From Xenophilus azovorans DSM 13620 (GTDB taxonomy: Bacteria; Pseudomonadota; Gammaproteobacteria; Burkholderiales; Burkholderiaceae_C), in NCBI RefSeq assembly GCF_000745855.1, contig NZ_JQKD01000021.1, positions 1 to 64,000 on the forward strand: 64,000 nucleotides of DNA. Direction: 5' to 3'. Made by a program: the position numbers and the translations under genes. The first letter of the stretch is position 1, and every line of letters begins with the position of its first letter. Under the pieces are notes generated by a model, which was given only the letters and a program-made list of their open reading frames with translations, did no database searches and was not told the DNA's origin. Shown one piece after another: positions 51,882 to 60,805 of this stretch.

Positions 51882-53069
51882 CTATTTGGACAGCAGGCGC
51901 ATCGCGTCCTCCAGCCCCTTGAGCGTGAGCGGGAACATGCGCTGGCTCATGAGCTGCTGGATCACGGAGATGCTCTGGCGGTACTGCCACACGCCCTGCG
52001 GTTCGGGGTTGATCCAGGCGAACTTGGGGAAGGCGTGCGTCAGGCGCTGCAGCCACTCGGCGCCCGGCTCCTCGTTGTTGTATTCCACGCTGCCGCCGGG
52101 CTGCAGGATCTCGTAGGGGCTCATGGTCGCGTCGCCCACGAAGACCAGCTTGTAGTCCTTGTTGTACTTGCGGATGATGTCCCAGGTGGCGAACTTCTCG
52201 GAGAAGCGCCGGCGGTTGTTCTTCCACATGAAGTCGTAGACGCAGTTGTGGAAGTAGTAGAACTCCAAGTGCTTGAACTCGGTCTTGACGGCCGAGAAGA
52301 GTTCCTCCACCCGCTGCACGTGCTCGTCCATGGTGCCGCCCACGTCCATCAGCAGCAGCACCTTCACGTTGTTGTGCCGCTCCGGGCGCATCTTGATGTC
52401 GAGGTAGCCGGCGTTGGCGGCGGTGCGGCTGATGGTCTCGTCCAGGTCCAGCTCGTCCTCGTGGCCCTCGCGCGCGAAGCGGCGCAGGCGCCTGAGCGCC
52501 ATCTTGATGTTGCGCGTGCCCAGTTCCTGGCTGTCGTCGTAGTCCTTGTAGGCGCGCTGCTCCCACACCTTCACGGCGCTGCGGTTCTTGCCCTGGCCGC
52601 CGATGCGGATGCCCTGCGGGTTGTAGCCGCCGTGGCCGAAGGGCGAGGTGCCGCCGGTGCCGATCCACTTGCTGCCGCCCTCGTGGCGCTCCTTCTGCTC
52701 CTCGAGGCGCTTCTTCAGCGTCTCCATCAGCTCGTCCCAGCCCATCTTCTCGATGGCGGCCTTTTCCTCGGGCGTGAGCTCCTTCTCCAGCACCTTGCGC
52801 AGCCAGTCCAGCGGCACTTCCTTGGTGAAGTCGGTCAGCATCTCCACGCCCTTGAAGTAGGCGGCGAAGGCGCGGTCGAACTTGTCGAAGTGCTTCTCGT
52901 CCTTCACCAGCGCGGTGCGGCTGAGGTAGTAGAAGTCGTCCATGCCGAAGGCGCCGTCCGAGTTCGGCCCGACCACGTCGGCCTGCAGGGCCTCCAGCAG
53001 CGTCAGGTATTCCTTCACCGACACCGGCAGCTTGGCGGCGCGCAGGGTGTAGAAGAAGTCGATCAGCAT
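51882..53069 (-). CDS. VWA domain-containing CoxE-like protein
   Basis: 395 aa. The N-terminal half is helical (LIDFFYTLRAAKLPVSVKEY). The C-terminal von Willebrand A domain has a MIDAS-like site with VLLLMDVGGTMDEHV, where the usual DxSxS is DVGGT. It pairs with the MoxR ATPase encoded three genes upstream in the same direction; MoxR-VWA pairs act as chaperones inserting cofactors or remodelling complexes. AAGGAGATC precedes the ATG. Confidence 0.88.
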   Translation of the reverse strand: MLIDFFYTLRAAKLPVSVKEYLTLLEALQADVVGPNSDGAFGMDDFYYLSRTALVKDEKHFDKFDRAFAAYFKGVEMLTDFTKEVPLDWLRKVLEKELTPEEKAAIEKMGWDELMETLKKRLEEQKERHEGGSKWIGTGGTSPFGHGGYNPQGIRIGGQGKNRSAVKVWEQRAYKDYDDSQELGTRNIKMALRRLRRFAREGHEDELDLDETISRTAANAGYLDIKMRPERHNNVKVLLLMDVGGTMDEHVQRVEELFSAVKTEFKHLEFYYFHNCVYDFMWKNNRRRFSEKFATWDIIRKYNKDYKLVFVGDATMSPYEILQPGGSVEYNNEEPGAEWLQRLTHAFPKFAWINPEPQGVWQYRQSISVIQQLMSQRMFPLTLKGLEDAMRLLSK

Positions 53070-53092
53070 GGCGGATCTCCTTGGTTGCGCGC

Positions 53093-53689
53093 TCAGCCGC
53101 GCGGCTTGTCCAGCAGGTACAGCAGCTGCGCCTTCACCTCCGGCCACTCGCCGCTGCGCAGGCTGTACATCACGGTGTCGCGGATGGTGCCGTCGCGCCG
53201 CAGCGCGTGGCCGCGGATCACGCCGTCCTTCCTCGCACCCAGGCGCTCGATGGCGGCCTGCGATGCGAAGTTGAAGTTGTCGGTGCGCCAGCCCACCACA
53301 TGGCAGCCGAGCGTCTCGAAGGCATGCTGCAGCATGAGCAGCTTGCAGGTGGTGTTGACGTGGGTGCGCTGCACGCGCCGGGCGTACCAGGTGTAGCCGA
53401 TTTCCACGCGCTTCACGGCCGGCACGATGTCGTGGTAGCTGGTGCTGCCCAGCACCGTGCCGCCGGCCTCGTCGGTCACGGCGAAGGCGAAGCGGTGGCC
53501 TTCCTCGCGCATCCTCAGCGCGGCCTCGACGTAGGCGCGCGTCTCCTCCGGCGCGGGCACCGAGGTCACGCGCAGCCGCCACAGCTCGCCGTCGGCCGCG
53601 GCCGCGGCCAGGCCGGCCTCGTGTGCCAGGGCGAGCGGCACCAGCCGGACGCCGCGCAGGGAGAGTTCAACGGGTTCGACGAAAGCCAT
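53093..53689 (-). CDS. GNAT-family N-acetyltransferase (RimJ/RimL type)
   Basis: 198 aa. Acetyl-CoA-binding core: AVTDEAGGTVLGSTSYHDIV, IGYTWYARRVQRTHVNTTCK, VVGWRTDNFNFASQAAIERL and GARKDGVIRGH are typical of RimJ/RimL-like enzymes that acetylate protein N-termini or small amines. Substrate unknown. It lies 23 bp upstream of the VWA gene. Confidence 0.88.
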   Translation of the reverse strand: MAFVEPVELSLRGVRLVPLALAHEAGLAAAAADGELWRLRVTSVPAPEETRAYVEAALRMREEGHRFAFAVTDEAGGTVLGSTSYHDIVPAVKRVEIGYTWYARRVQRTHVNTTCKLLMLQHAFETLGCHVVGWRTDNFNFASQAAIERLGARKDGVIRGHALRRDGTIRDTVMYSLRSGEWPEVKAQLLYLLDKPRG

Positions 53690-53712
53690 GGTGCGTGTTC
53701 AGCAAGGCGGAC

Positions 53713-53958
53713 TCAGGGAGGCGGTGCGCCGTACCTGCGGCGGTGCCATGCGCGGGCCAGCTGCGCGCCGGCTCCGCCGCCCAGCCCCAGGAGCAGGATG
53801 CCCAGCATCGCCGGCGTGTCGTAGCCGTTGGGGCCGAAGGCGTCCCAGCCCAGGGCCAGGCCCAGCCAGCGGCCCAGCAGCGCACCCACGAAGAAACCCG
53901 CTGCCTGGGCGATGCCCAGCACGAGCAGCTGGCCGGTGGGAGGGGCCTGGCGGGCCAT
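53713..53958 (-). CDS. Small two-helix membrane protein, unknown
   Basis: 81 aa with two hydrophobic helices: LLVLGIAQAAGFFVGALLGR and MLGILLLGLGGGAGAQLARA, joined by a Gly/Asn/Asp loop, and a basic C-terminus. It sits between moxR and the GNAT gene with short gaps on both sides, so it is probably in the same operon. No family recognised. Confidence 0.65.
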   Translation of the reverse strand: MARQAPPTGQLLVLGIAQAAGFFVGALLGRWLGLALGWDAFGPNGYDTPAMLGILLLGLGGGAGAQLARAWHRRRYGAPPP

Positions 53959-53968
53959 GTCGGCAGCC

Positions 53969-54811
53969 TCAGCGGTTGTGCCGCTGCATGAAGACCAGCT
54001 TCTCGAACAGGGTCACGTCCTGCTCGTTCTTGAGCAACGCCCCCACCAGCGGCGGCACCGCGACCTTCTCGTCCTTGGCCTGCAGCGCCTCCAGCGGGAT
54101 GTCCTCGGCCACCAGCAGCTTGAGCCAGTCCAGCAGCTCGCTGGTCGAGGGCTTCTTCTTCAGGCCCGGCAGCCCGCGCACGTCGTAGAAGGTCTTCATC
54201 GCCGCGCCGAGCAGTTCCTGCTTCAGGCCGGGGAAGTGCACCTCGACGATCTTCTTCATCGTCTCGGCGTCGGGGAACTTGATGTAGTGGAAGAAGCAGC
54301 GGCGCAGGAAGGCGTCGGGCAGCTCCTTCTCGTTGTTGGAGGTGATGAACACCACCGGCCGGTGCTTCGCCTTGACCAGCTCGCGCGTCTCGTAGCAGTA
54401 GAACTCCATGCGGTCGAGCTCGCGCAGCAGGTCGTTCGGGAATTCGATGTCGGCCTTGTCGATCTCGTCGATCAGCAGCGCCACCGGCTCGTCGGCGGTG
54501 AAGGCCTGCCACAGCACGCCCTTGACGATGTAGTTGTGGATGTCCTTGACGCGCTCGTCACCCAGTTGCGAGTCGCGCAGGCGGCTCACCGCGTCGTACT
54601 CGTACAAGCCCTGCTGCGCCTTGGTGGTGGACTTGATGTGCCACTGCAGCAGCGGCAGCCCCAGCGCCGAGGCGACCTCCTCGGCCAGCATCGTCTTGCC
54701 GGTGCCGGGCTCGCCCTTGACCAGCAGCGGACGCTTGAGCGTGATGGAGGCGTTGACTGCCAGCATCAGGTCCTGCGTGGCGACGTAGTTCTGCGAGCCT
54801 TGGAATTTCAT
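53969..54811 (-). CDS. MoxR-family AAA+ ATPase
   Basis: 280 aa. Walker A VKGEPGTGKTMLAEEV, Walker B ALLIDEIDKAD, sensor 1 VVFITSNNEKELPDAFLRRC with the Arg finger. MoxR ATPases act with VWA partners to mature enzymes or assemble respiratory or metabolic complexes. First gene of the minus-strand operon moxR - small membrane protein - GNAT - VWA; the cytochrome c4 gene diverges from it. Confidence 0.93.
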   Translation of the reverse strand: MKFQGSQNYVATQDLMLAVNASITLKRPLLVKGEPGTGKTMLAEEVASALGLPLLQWHIKSTTKAQQGLYEYDAVSRLRDSQLGDERVKDIHNYIVKGVLWQAFTADEPVALLIDEIDKADIEFPNDLLRELDRMEFYCYETRELVKAKHRPVVFITSNNEKELPDAFLRRCFFHYIKFPDAETMKKIVEVHFPGLKQELLGAAMKTFYDVRGLPGLKKKPSTSELLDWLKLLVAEDIPLEALQAKDEKVAVPPLVGALLKNEQDVTLFEKLVFMQRHNR

Positions 54812-54943
54812 GGGAAGGACGGAAAGGGGAAGGATGGGGAAGCGGCGCCCGGGGCCGGCGCGGCGGAGCGTGGCCCGGGACCCACCGCTTATACTCAGCA
54901 GTTGACCCCAAGACTCGCATCCTCGGTGGATTGTGCGCGGAAA

Positions 54944-55633
54944 ATGAACAAGCTGTTGACCACGATGATTAGCCTCGCCGGCCTCGCTGTCGCTTGTGCG
55001 ACGGCCCCGGCCCTGGCCCAGAATGTGACGCCGAATGCCGAGGCGGGCGGCAGGAAGGTGCAGATGTGCGTGGGCTGTCACGGCATCGTCGGCTACCAGG
55101 CCAGCTTCCCCGAGATCCACAAGGTGCCGATGATCGCGGGCCAGAGCGCGTCGTACATCACCGCCGCGCTCAACGCCTACAAGGGCGGCGACCGCAAGCA
55201 CCCGACGATGCGCGCCATCGCCGACTCGCTGAGCGAGCAGGACATCGCCGACGTGGCGGCCTACTACAGCACCCTGGGTCTGGCCGAGGGCGACGCTCCG
55301 CCCGAAGCGGCGGCCAGGCAGCCCAGCGAGAAGGTGCAGGCCCTGATCGCGCGCAACGCCGACAACAACTGCACCAAGTGCCACGGCGCCAACTTCAACA
55401 CGCCCAACGACGGCACCGTGCCCAAGCTGGCCGGCCAGCACGCCGACTATCTCTTCGTGGCGCTGAAGTCGTACCGCGCGAACCACGTCTACCTGGGCCG
55501 CTCCAACGCGGTGATGGGCGGGCAGGTCAAGCCCTTCAGCAACGCCGAGCTGAAGGAACTGGCGAACTACATCAGTTCGCTGCCGGGCGAACTCAAGACG
55601 GTGCCCGAGTCGCGCATCCACCACGCCAAGTGA
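54944..55633 (+). CDS. Cytochrome c4 (dihaem, periplasmic)
   Basis: 229 aa. N-terminal signal peptide (ISLAGLAVACATAPALA, cleavage after ALA near residue 25), haem motifs CVGCH and CTKCH, and likely axial Met residues in each half (HPTMRAIA, AVMGGQVKPF). Two similar cytochrome c domains. Carries electrons to terminal oxidases. TATACT at 54890-54895 is a good -10 about 50 bp upstream. Confidence 0.95.
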   Translation: MNKLLTTMISLAGLAVACATAPALAQNVTPNAEAGGRKVQMCVGCHGIVGYQASFPEIHKVPMIAGQSASYITAALNAYKGGDRKHPTMRAIADSLSEQDIADVAAYYSTLGLAEGDAPPEAAARQPSEKVQALIARNADNNCTKCHGANFNTPNDGTVPKLAGQHADYLFVALKSYRANHVYLGRSNAVMGGQVKPFSNAELKELANYISSLPGELKTVPESRIHHAK

Positions 55634-55679
55634 AGTGACGCGGCGGCGGCCCCACCGCCTCCGCCGGGCAAAGAACGAG

Positions 55680-55714
55680 ATGCCTGCCGGCCACCCCGGC
55701 AGGCATTCTTCTTT
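55680..55714. terminator. Bidirectional terminator between cytochrome c4 and aldo/keto reductase
   Basis: Perfect 11-bp stem ATGCCTGCCGG (55680-55690) / CCGGCAGGCAT (55696-55706) followed by TCTTCTTT. It lies between converging genes and reaches the stop codon of the minus-strand gene. Confidence 0.75.
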
Positions 55715-56724
55715 CAGGCCGCGAATTCCTCGGTGTCCACTTCCTGCGTGGCCTGCGGCGCGTAGCGCGGGCCGGTGACGGTGTGCTGGTTGATCAGTTC
55801 GCCGGCCCGGCGCACGGTTTCCGGCGGGAGCGCGACGCCGGCCGCGCCCAGGTCTTCCTGCAGGTGGTCCAGGCGCGTGGTGCCGGGGATGGGCACGATG
55901 TCGTCGCCCTGGTGCAGCAGCCAGGCCAGCGCGAGTTGCGCCGGCGTGCAGCCGGCCTCGCGCGCCAGCGCCCCGAAGGGCGGCAGCAGCTGCAGGTTGC
56001 GTGCGTAGTTCCCGGGCGCGAAGCGCGGCATCGGCCGGCGGATGTCCTTGGCGTCCAGGCCGTCCACGTCGGTGAGCGTTCCCGTCAGGAAGGCGCGCGC
56101 CAGCGGGCTGAAGGCGACCAGGGCGGCGCCGATCTCGCGGCAGGCGGCCAGCACCGCGATCTCCGGGTTGCGCGTCCACAGCGAGTACTCGGTCTGCACG
56201 GCCGTGATCGGGTGCACGGCGTGCGCGCGGCGCAATGTGGCGGCCGAGACTTCCGACAGGCCGATGGTGCGCACCTTGCCCTGCTCGACCAGGCGCGACA
56301 GTTCGCCCACCGAGTCCTCGATGGGCACCTGCTTGTCCCAGCGGTGCAGGTAGTACAGGTCGATCACGTCGGTGCGCAGGCGGCGCAGGCTGTCCTCGCA
56401 GTTGCGGCGCAGCGCGGTGGGGCGGCCGTCGATCACGCGGCGGGTCACGCCGTCCTCGCCCTTCACGCCGGCCATGCCGCCCTTGCTGCACAGGGTGATC
56501 TGCTGGCGATGGGGCTGGAGCACGCGGCCCACCAGCTCCTCGTTGGCGCCGAAGCCGTAGAGCGCCGCGGTGTCGAACAGCGTCACGCCGGCATCGAGTG
56601 CCGCCAGCAGCAGGCGCTCGCCCTGCTCGGGCGGGGGCGGCGTGCCGTAGGCGTGGCTCAGGTTCATGCAGCCCAGGCCGATGGCCTGGACGGTGAAGGG
56701 TCCGATCTGGCGTTGTCGTTGCAT
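55714..56724 (-). CDS. Aldo/keto reductase
   Basis: 336 aa TIM-barrel NADPH-dependent reductase. The catalytic tetrad is visible: Asp and Tyr in LFDTAALYG, Lys in LCSKGG, His in YYLHRWD. NADPH-binding segment PIPGTTRLDHLQEDL near the C-terminus. Substrate unknown. It lies 77 bp downstream of an AraC regulator gene on the same strand and may be controlled by it. Confidence 0.92.
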   Translation of the reverse strand: MQRQRQIGPFTVQAIGLGCMNLSHAYGTPPPPEQGERLLLAALDAGVTLFDTAALYGFGANEELVGRVLQPHRQQITLCSKGGMAGVKGEDGVTRRVIDGRPTALRRNCEDSLRRLRTDVIDLYYLHRWDKQVPIEDSVGELSRLVEQGKVRTIGLSEVSAATLRRAHAVHPITAVQTEYSLWTRNPEIAVLAACREIGAALVAFSPLARAFLTGTLTDVDGLDAKDIRRPMPRFAPGNYARNLQLLPPFGALAREAGCTPAQLALAWLLHQGDDIVPIPGTTRLDHLQEDLGAAGVALPPETVRRAGELINQHTVTGPRYAPQATQEVDTEEFAA

Positions 56725-56801
56725 GGCCGGCACTATAGGGCGGCAGGTGCCCGCGCGAGAGGTGCCGGCGCGGGAGGCCGTGCCGGCATTGGGGCGAACG
56801 T

Positions 56802-57719
56802 TCAGTCGTGCGCAGCGAACTCGCCGCGCCCCCCGTCCTGCAGGGCGCGCAGCGCGCTGTCGCGGAAGGCCGTGGGCGTCACGCCGGTGTGCTTGCGGAA
56901 GAAGCGCCCGAAGTAGGCTTCGTCCACGAAGCCCAGGCGCGCCGCCACCTGCTTGATGCTGCTCACGGTGTACACCAGCTCGCGCTGCGCCTCGTGCACC
57001 ACGCGGGCGTTGATCACGTCCAGGCTGGACATGCCCAGCACCTCCTGGCACAGCCGCGTGAGCTGGCCGGCCGTGACGCCCAGCGCGGCTGCGTAGGCCG
57101 TCACCGGCAGGTGCTCCCGGAAGCGCTCGTCCACCGTGCGGCGGAAGGCCTCGATCTGCTCGGCCTTGCGCGTCAGCGGATGGCCCGGCGCGGCCGGGCC
57201 TTCGCGCTGCAGGCGCGCGATCTGCACGGCCAGCGCCGTCAGCAGCGCCAGGGCGGCGGCGACGTGGCCGGTGTCGCCCTGGCGGTGTTCGCGCTCGACC
57301 GCGAGGAACAGGGGCATCAGCTGCTCCAGCCCCTCGGGCGCCAGCGGCGTCACGCGCGGCGTGCGCACGGTCTGCACCAGTTCCGGCATGACCAGCGCGG
57401 CCAGCGACTCCAGCGGGCGCTGCGCGGCCGTGATCACCGGGCCGTTGGTGTCGGGCGTGAAGCGAAAGCCATGCACGGTTTGTGCGGGCACGACGATCAG
57501 GCAGGGCGAGGCCATCTCGATGCGCGCATGGTCCAGGTGCACGGTGCCGCCGCCGCTGGTGAGCATCAGCACCTGCACGAAGGCGTCGTGCGTGTGCGGC
57601 TGGATGTCCCAGTTGTAGGGCTTCGAGCGCTGGGGAATCCACTCGAAGTCGAAGGTCGACAGCCAGGCCGGCCGGGCCTGGTCGCCGTAGAGCGCGTAGT
57701 TGGGGATGGCGCGTGCCAT
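56802..57719 (-). CDS. AraC-family transcriptional regulator
   Basis: 305 aa. N-terminal cupin sensor (PHTHDAFVQVLMLTSGGGTV) and C-terminal double helix-turn-helix (TAYAAALGVTAGQLTRLCQE and IKQVAARLGFVDEAYFGRFF, then RKHTGVTPTAFR). Similar to regulators of aromatic compound use such as PobR. Divergent from the SDR-flavoprotein operon across 152 bp, which makes it the likely local regulator of this catabolic cluster. Confidence 0.9.
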   Translation of the reverse strand: MARAIPNYALYGDQARPAWLSTFDFEWIPQRSKPYNWDIQPHTHDAFVQVLMLTSGGGTVHLDHARIEMASPCLIVVPAQTVHGFRFTPDTNGPVITAAQRPLESLAALVMPELVQTVRTPRVTPLAPEGLEQLMPLFLAVEREHRQGDTGHVAAALALLTALAVQIARLQREGPAAPGHPLTRKAEQIEAFRRTVDERFREHLPVTAYAAALGVTAGQLTRLCQEVLGMSSLDVINARVVHEAQRELVYTVSSIKQVAARLGFVDEAYFGRFFRKHTGVTPTAFRDSALRALQDGGRGEFAAHD

Positions 57720-57871
57720 GGGGTGTGCAAGGGCGCGGAAAAGGGCCGGACGCCCGGCCCGGGCTTCTTGCGCGAATTGTCCGGGCCTTGGCTGGAATCG
57801 TCAAAGGCCGGCGCGGCACCGGCCACCAGAATTTCGCCACACCACATTCCAAGCATCAGGAGACAGCTTTC

Positions 57872-58690
57872 ATGACAGCCACCCCATCCTCCGGCGGGAC
57901 GCACTGGCTCGGCCTGGCGGGCGAGGCCTGCGTGGTCAGCGGCGCGGGCAGCGGCATCGGCGCCGCGATCGCGCGCGGCCTGGCGCAGGCCGGCGCCCGC
58001 GTGGCGCTGCTCGACCGCGACGCCGAGGCCGGCGAGGCACAGGCGGCCGCGCTGCGCGCGCAGGGGGCCGCCGCGCTGGCCGTGCCTTGCGACATCGCCG
58101 ACGCCGCGGCCGTCGCGGCGGCCGCGCGCACCGTCGAGGCCGAGTTCGGCACGCCGTCGGTGCTGGTCAACAACGCCGGCCTGTTGCGCGCGGGCGCGCT
58201 GGCCGAGGTGGACCTGGCGCAGTGGAACGAGGTGCTGTCGATCAACCTGACCGGCTACCTGCTGTGCGCGCGCGCCTTCGGCGCCGGCATGCGGGCGGCC
58301 GGGCGCGGCAGCATCGTGCACGTGGCCTCGATCGCGGGCCTGTTCCCGCAGACCGGCAGCGGCGCCTACAGCGCCAGCAAGGCGGGCGTGCTGCTGATGT
58401 CGCGCCAGCTCGCCGTCGAGTGGGGGCCGCAGGGCGTGCGCAGCAACGCCATCTGCCCCGGGATGATCCGCACGGCGCTGTCGGCGAAGTTCTACGAAGA
58501 GCCGGGCTTCGAGGCGCGCCGCGCGGCCGTCACCGCCAGCCGGCGCATCGGCGAGCCGCAGGACATCGCCGACGTGGCGCTGTTCCTGGCCAGCCCGCGC
58601 TCGGGTTACGTCAACGGCGCCGAGATCGTGGTCGACGGCGGCATGTCCAGCATGCTCATGGACATGGTGCCGCGCCCCGGCTTCAACTGA
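57872..58690 (+). CDS. Short-chain dehydrogenase/reductase
   Basis: 272 aa classical SDR. Cofactor motif SGAGSGIGAAIARGL, NNAGLL, active-site Ser in VASIAGLFPQTGSG, YSASK with catalytic Tyr and Lys, and ICPGMIRTAL. Oxidises or reduces a hydroxyl/keto group. AGGAGA before the ATG at 57872. First gene of a three-gene plus-strand operon with a flavoprotein and a NIPSNAP protein. Confidence 0.92.
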   Translation: MTATPSSGGTHWLGLAGEACVVSGAGSGIGAAIARGLAQAGARVALLDRDAEAGEAQAAALRAQGAAALAVPCDIADAAAVAAAARTVEAEFGTPSVLVNNAGLLRAGALAEVDLAQWNEVLSINLTGYLLCARAFGAGMRAAGRGSIVHVASIAGLFPQTGSGAYSASKAGVLLMSRQLAVEWGPQGVRSNAICPGMIRTALSAKFYEEPGFEARRAAVTASRRIGEPQDIADVALFLASPRSGYVNGAEIVVDGGMSSMLMDMVPRPGFN

Positions 58691-58709
58691 ACACAAGGAG
58701 ACACAACAC

Positions 58710-60458
58710 ATGGAACAGCAGCAAGAGCGCGATCTCATCGTCGTCGGCTCCGGCGCGGCCGGTCTGACCTGCGCCATCACCGCCCGCAAGCGCGGGCTCG
58801 ACGTCGTGGTGCTGGAGAAGGAGCCGGTGTTCGGTGGCACCACCGCCCTGTCGGGCGGCGTGCTGTGGATCCCCATGGGCCCGCACGGCCGCCAGCAGAA
58901 CCCGGCCGACACGCGCGAGGCGGTGCGCACCTACCTCATGCACGAGAGCGGGCGCTTCTACGACCAGGCCGCCGCCGATGCGCTGATCGACAAGGGCTCG
59001 GAGATGGTCGAGTTCCTGCAGCGCGAGACGCAGATGCAGTTCGTGCCCACGCTCTACCCCGACTACCACTGCGACGCCCCCGGCGGCGCGCAGGTGGGCC
59101 GCTCCATCCTGGCCGCGCCCTACGACATCCGCGGGCTGGGCCCGGACATGGCGCGCCTGAAGCCGCCGCTGGAGACCATCACCTTCATCGGGATGATGTT
59201 CAACTCGTCCAACGCGGACCTGAAGCACTTCTTCCGCGCGACCAAGTCGCTCACCTCCTTCCTGTACGTCGCCAGGCGCCTGGCCACGCACGTGAAGGAG
59301 CTGCTGCTCTACCGGCGCGGCGTGCAGGTGACCAGCGGCAACGCGCTGGCCGCGCGGCTGGCGCGCTCGGCGATGGACCTGGGCATTCCCATTGAGACCT
59401 CGACGCCGGTGCGCCAGCTGGTCGTCGAGGGCGGCCGCGTGGTCGGCGTGCGGGCCGAAGGGCCGGGCGGCACGCGGCGCCTGCGCGCGCGCCACGGCGT
59501 GGTGCTGGCCTGCGGCGGCTTCCCGCACGACCTGAAGCGCATCGCCCAGGCCTATCCGCACGTGGCGCGCGGCGGCGAGCATCTGTCGCCCACGCCGAAG
59601 AGCAACACCGGCGACGGCCTGGCCCTGGCCGAGTCCGCCGGCGGCGTGGCCGACATCCGCTATGCCGACAGCGCGGCCTGGATGCCGGTCTCGCGCGTGC
59701 CGCTGGGCAACGGCCGCGAGGGCGTCTTCCCGCACCTGCTCGACCGCTACAAGCCCGGCGTGATCGGCGTGCTGAAGAACGGCCGGCGTTTCACCAACGA
59801 GTCCGAGTCGTACCACGACGTGGGCGCCGCCCTGGTGCGCGCCTGCGAGGGCCAGGAGGAAACGGTCATGTGGCTGGTCTGCGACAAGGCCTGCCTGGCC
59901 AAGTACGGCCTGGGCTACGTCAAGCCCGCGCCGATGCCGCTGGGCCCGCACCTGCGCAGCGGCTACCTGCTGCGCGGCGCCACGCTGGCCGAGCTGGCGC
60001 GCAACGCCGGCATCGACCCGGCCGGCCTGGAGGCCACCGTGCGCGCCTACAACGAGCATGCCGTGCGCGGCGAGGACCCGGCCTTCGGCCGCGGCAAGAG
60101 CGCCTTCAACCGCTACCTGGCCGACCCCGAGCACGGCCCCAACCCCTGCGTGGCGCCCGTGCAGCAAGGCCCCTTCTACGCCGTGCGCGTGGTGATGGGC
60201 GACCTGGGCACCTTCGATGGCCTGCAGACCGGCCTGACGGGCGAGGTGCTGCGCCGCGACGGCTCCGCCATCGCCGGCCTGTACGCGGTGGGCAACGACC
60301 GCGCCAGCATGATGGGCGGCAGCTATCCTGGGGCCGGCATCACGCACGGGCCGAACATGGTGTTCGCCTACGTGACCGGCCAGCACATCGCCGACCGGGC
60401 CGCCGCACCCGGCACCGCCGCGTCCGCCATTCGCACCGAGCAAGGAGTCCCCGCATGA
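58710..60458 (+). CDS. FAD-dependent dehydrogenase (3-ketosteroid-delta1-dehydrogenase-like)
   Basis: 582 aa. N-terminal FAD motif LIVVGSGAAGLTCAITARKR and GGTTALSGGVLWIPMG; C-terminal GLYAVGNDRASMMGGSYPGA closes the FAD site. This arrangement is shared by 3-ketosteroid-delta1-dehydrogenases, fumarate-reductase flavoproteins and tricarballylate dehydrogenase. It likely introduces a double bond next to a keto or carboxyl group. Exact substrate unknown. Confidence 0.85.
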   Translation: MEQQQERDLIVVGSGAAGLTCAITARKRGLDVVVLEKEPVFGGTTALSGGVLWIPMGPHGRQQNPADTREAVRTYLMHESGRFYDQAAADALIDKGSEMVEFLQRETQMQFVPTLYPDYHCDAPGGAQVGRSILAAPYDIRGLGPDMARLKPPLETITFIGMMFNSSNADLKHFFRATKSLTSFLYVARRLATHVKELLLYRRGVQVTSGNALAARLARSAMDLGIPIETSTPVRQLVVEGGRVVGVRAEGPGGTRRLRARHGVVLACGGFPHDLKRIAQAYPHVARGGEHLSPTPKSNTGDGLALAESAGGVADIRYADSAAWMPVSRVPLGNGREGVFPHLLDRYKPGVIGVLKNGRRFTNESESYHDVGAALVRACEGQEETVMWLVCDKACLAKYGLGYVKPAPMPLGPHLRSGYLLRGATLAELARNAGIDPAGLEATVRAYNEHAVRGEDPAFGRGKSAFNRYLADPEHGPNPCVAPVQQGPFYAVRVVMGDLGTFDGLQTGLTGEVLRRDGSAIAGLYAVGNDRASMMGGSYPGAGITHGPNMVFAYVTGQHIADRAAAPGTAASAIRTEQGVPA

Positions 60459-60805
60459 CCGTCATCGCCACCGCCCCCGCCCGTCCCTGGGTGGACCACC
60501 GCGTCTACACCATCGCGCTGCGCAAGATGCCCGAGTTCCTGCAGGTGTTCAACGAGCTGGCCATGCCGGTGCTGCTGGAGACGCTGGGCCACCCGCTGGG
60601 CTTCTGGACCAGCGTGGTCGGGCCGCAGAACCAATTCACCCACCTGTGGGCCTACGAGGACCTGGCCGACTACGAGCGCCGCTGCCGGGCGCGCGACACG
60701 CACCCGGACTTCCCCAAGTACCTGGCCGCGTCCGGCCACCTGATCACGGCGCAGGAGACGCAGCTGATCCGCGCCGCCGCCATGCCGGCCTGGGTGGCGC
60801 CTTAA
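60455..60805 (+). CDS. NIPSNAP-family protein
   Basis: 116 aa, dimeric alpha-beta barrel type: DHRVYTIALRKMPEFLQVFN, FWTSVVGPQNQFTHLWAYED and LADYERRCRARDTHPDFPKY are typical. NIPSNAP proteins are often encoded in catabolic operons, with poorly known function. ATGA overlap with the flavoprotein gene; stop overlaps the convergent aroE stop by 3 bp. Confidence 0.88.
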   Translation: MTVIATAPARPWVDHRVYTIALRKMPEFLQVFNELAMPVLLETLGHPLGFWTSVVGPQNQFTHLWAYEDLADYERRCRARDTHPDFPKYLAASGHLITAQETQLIRAAAMPAWVAP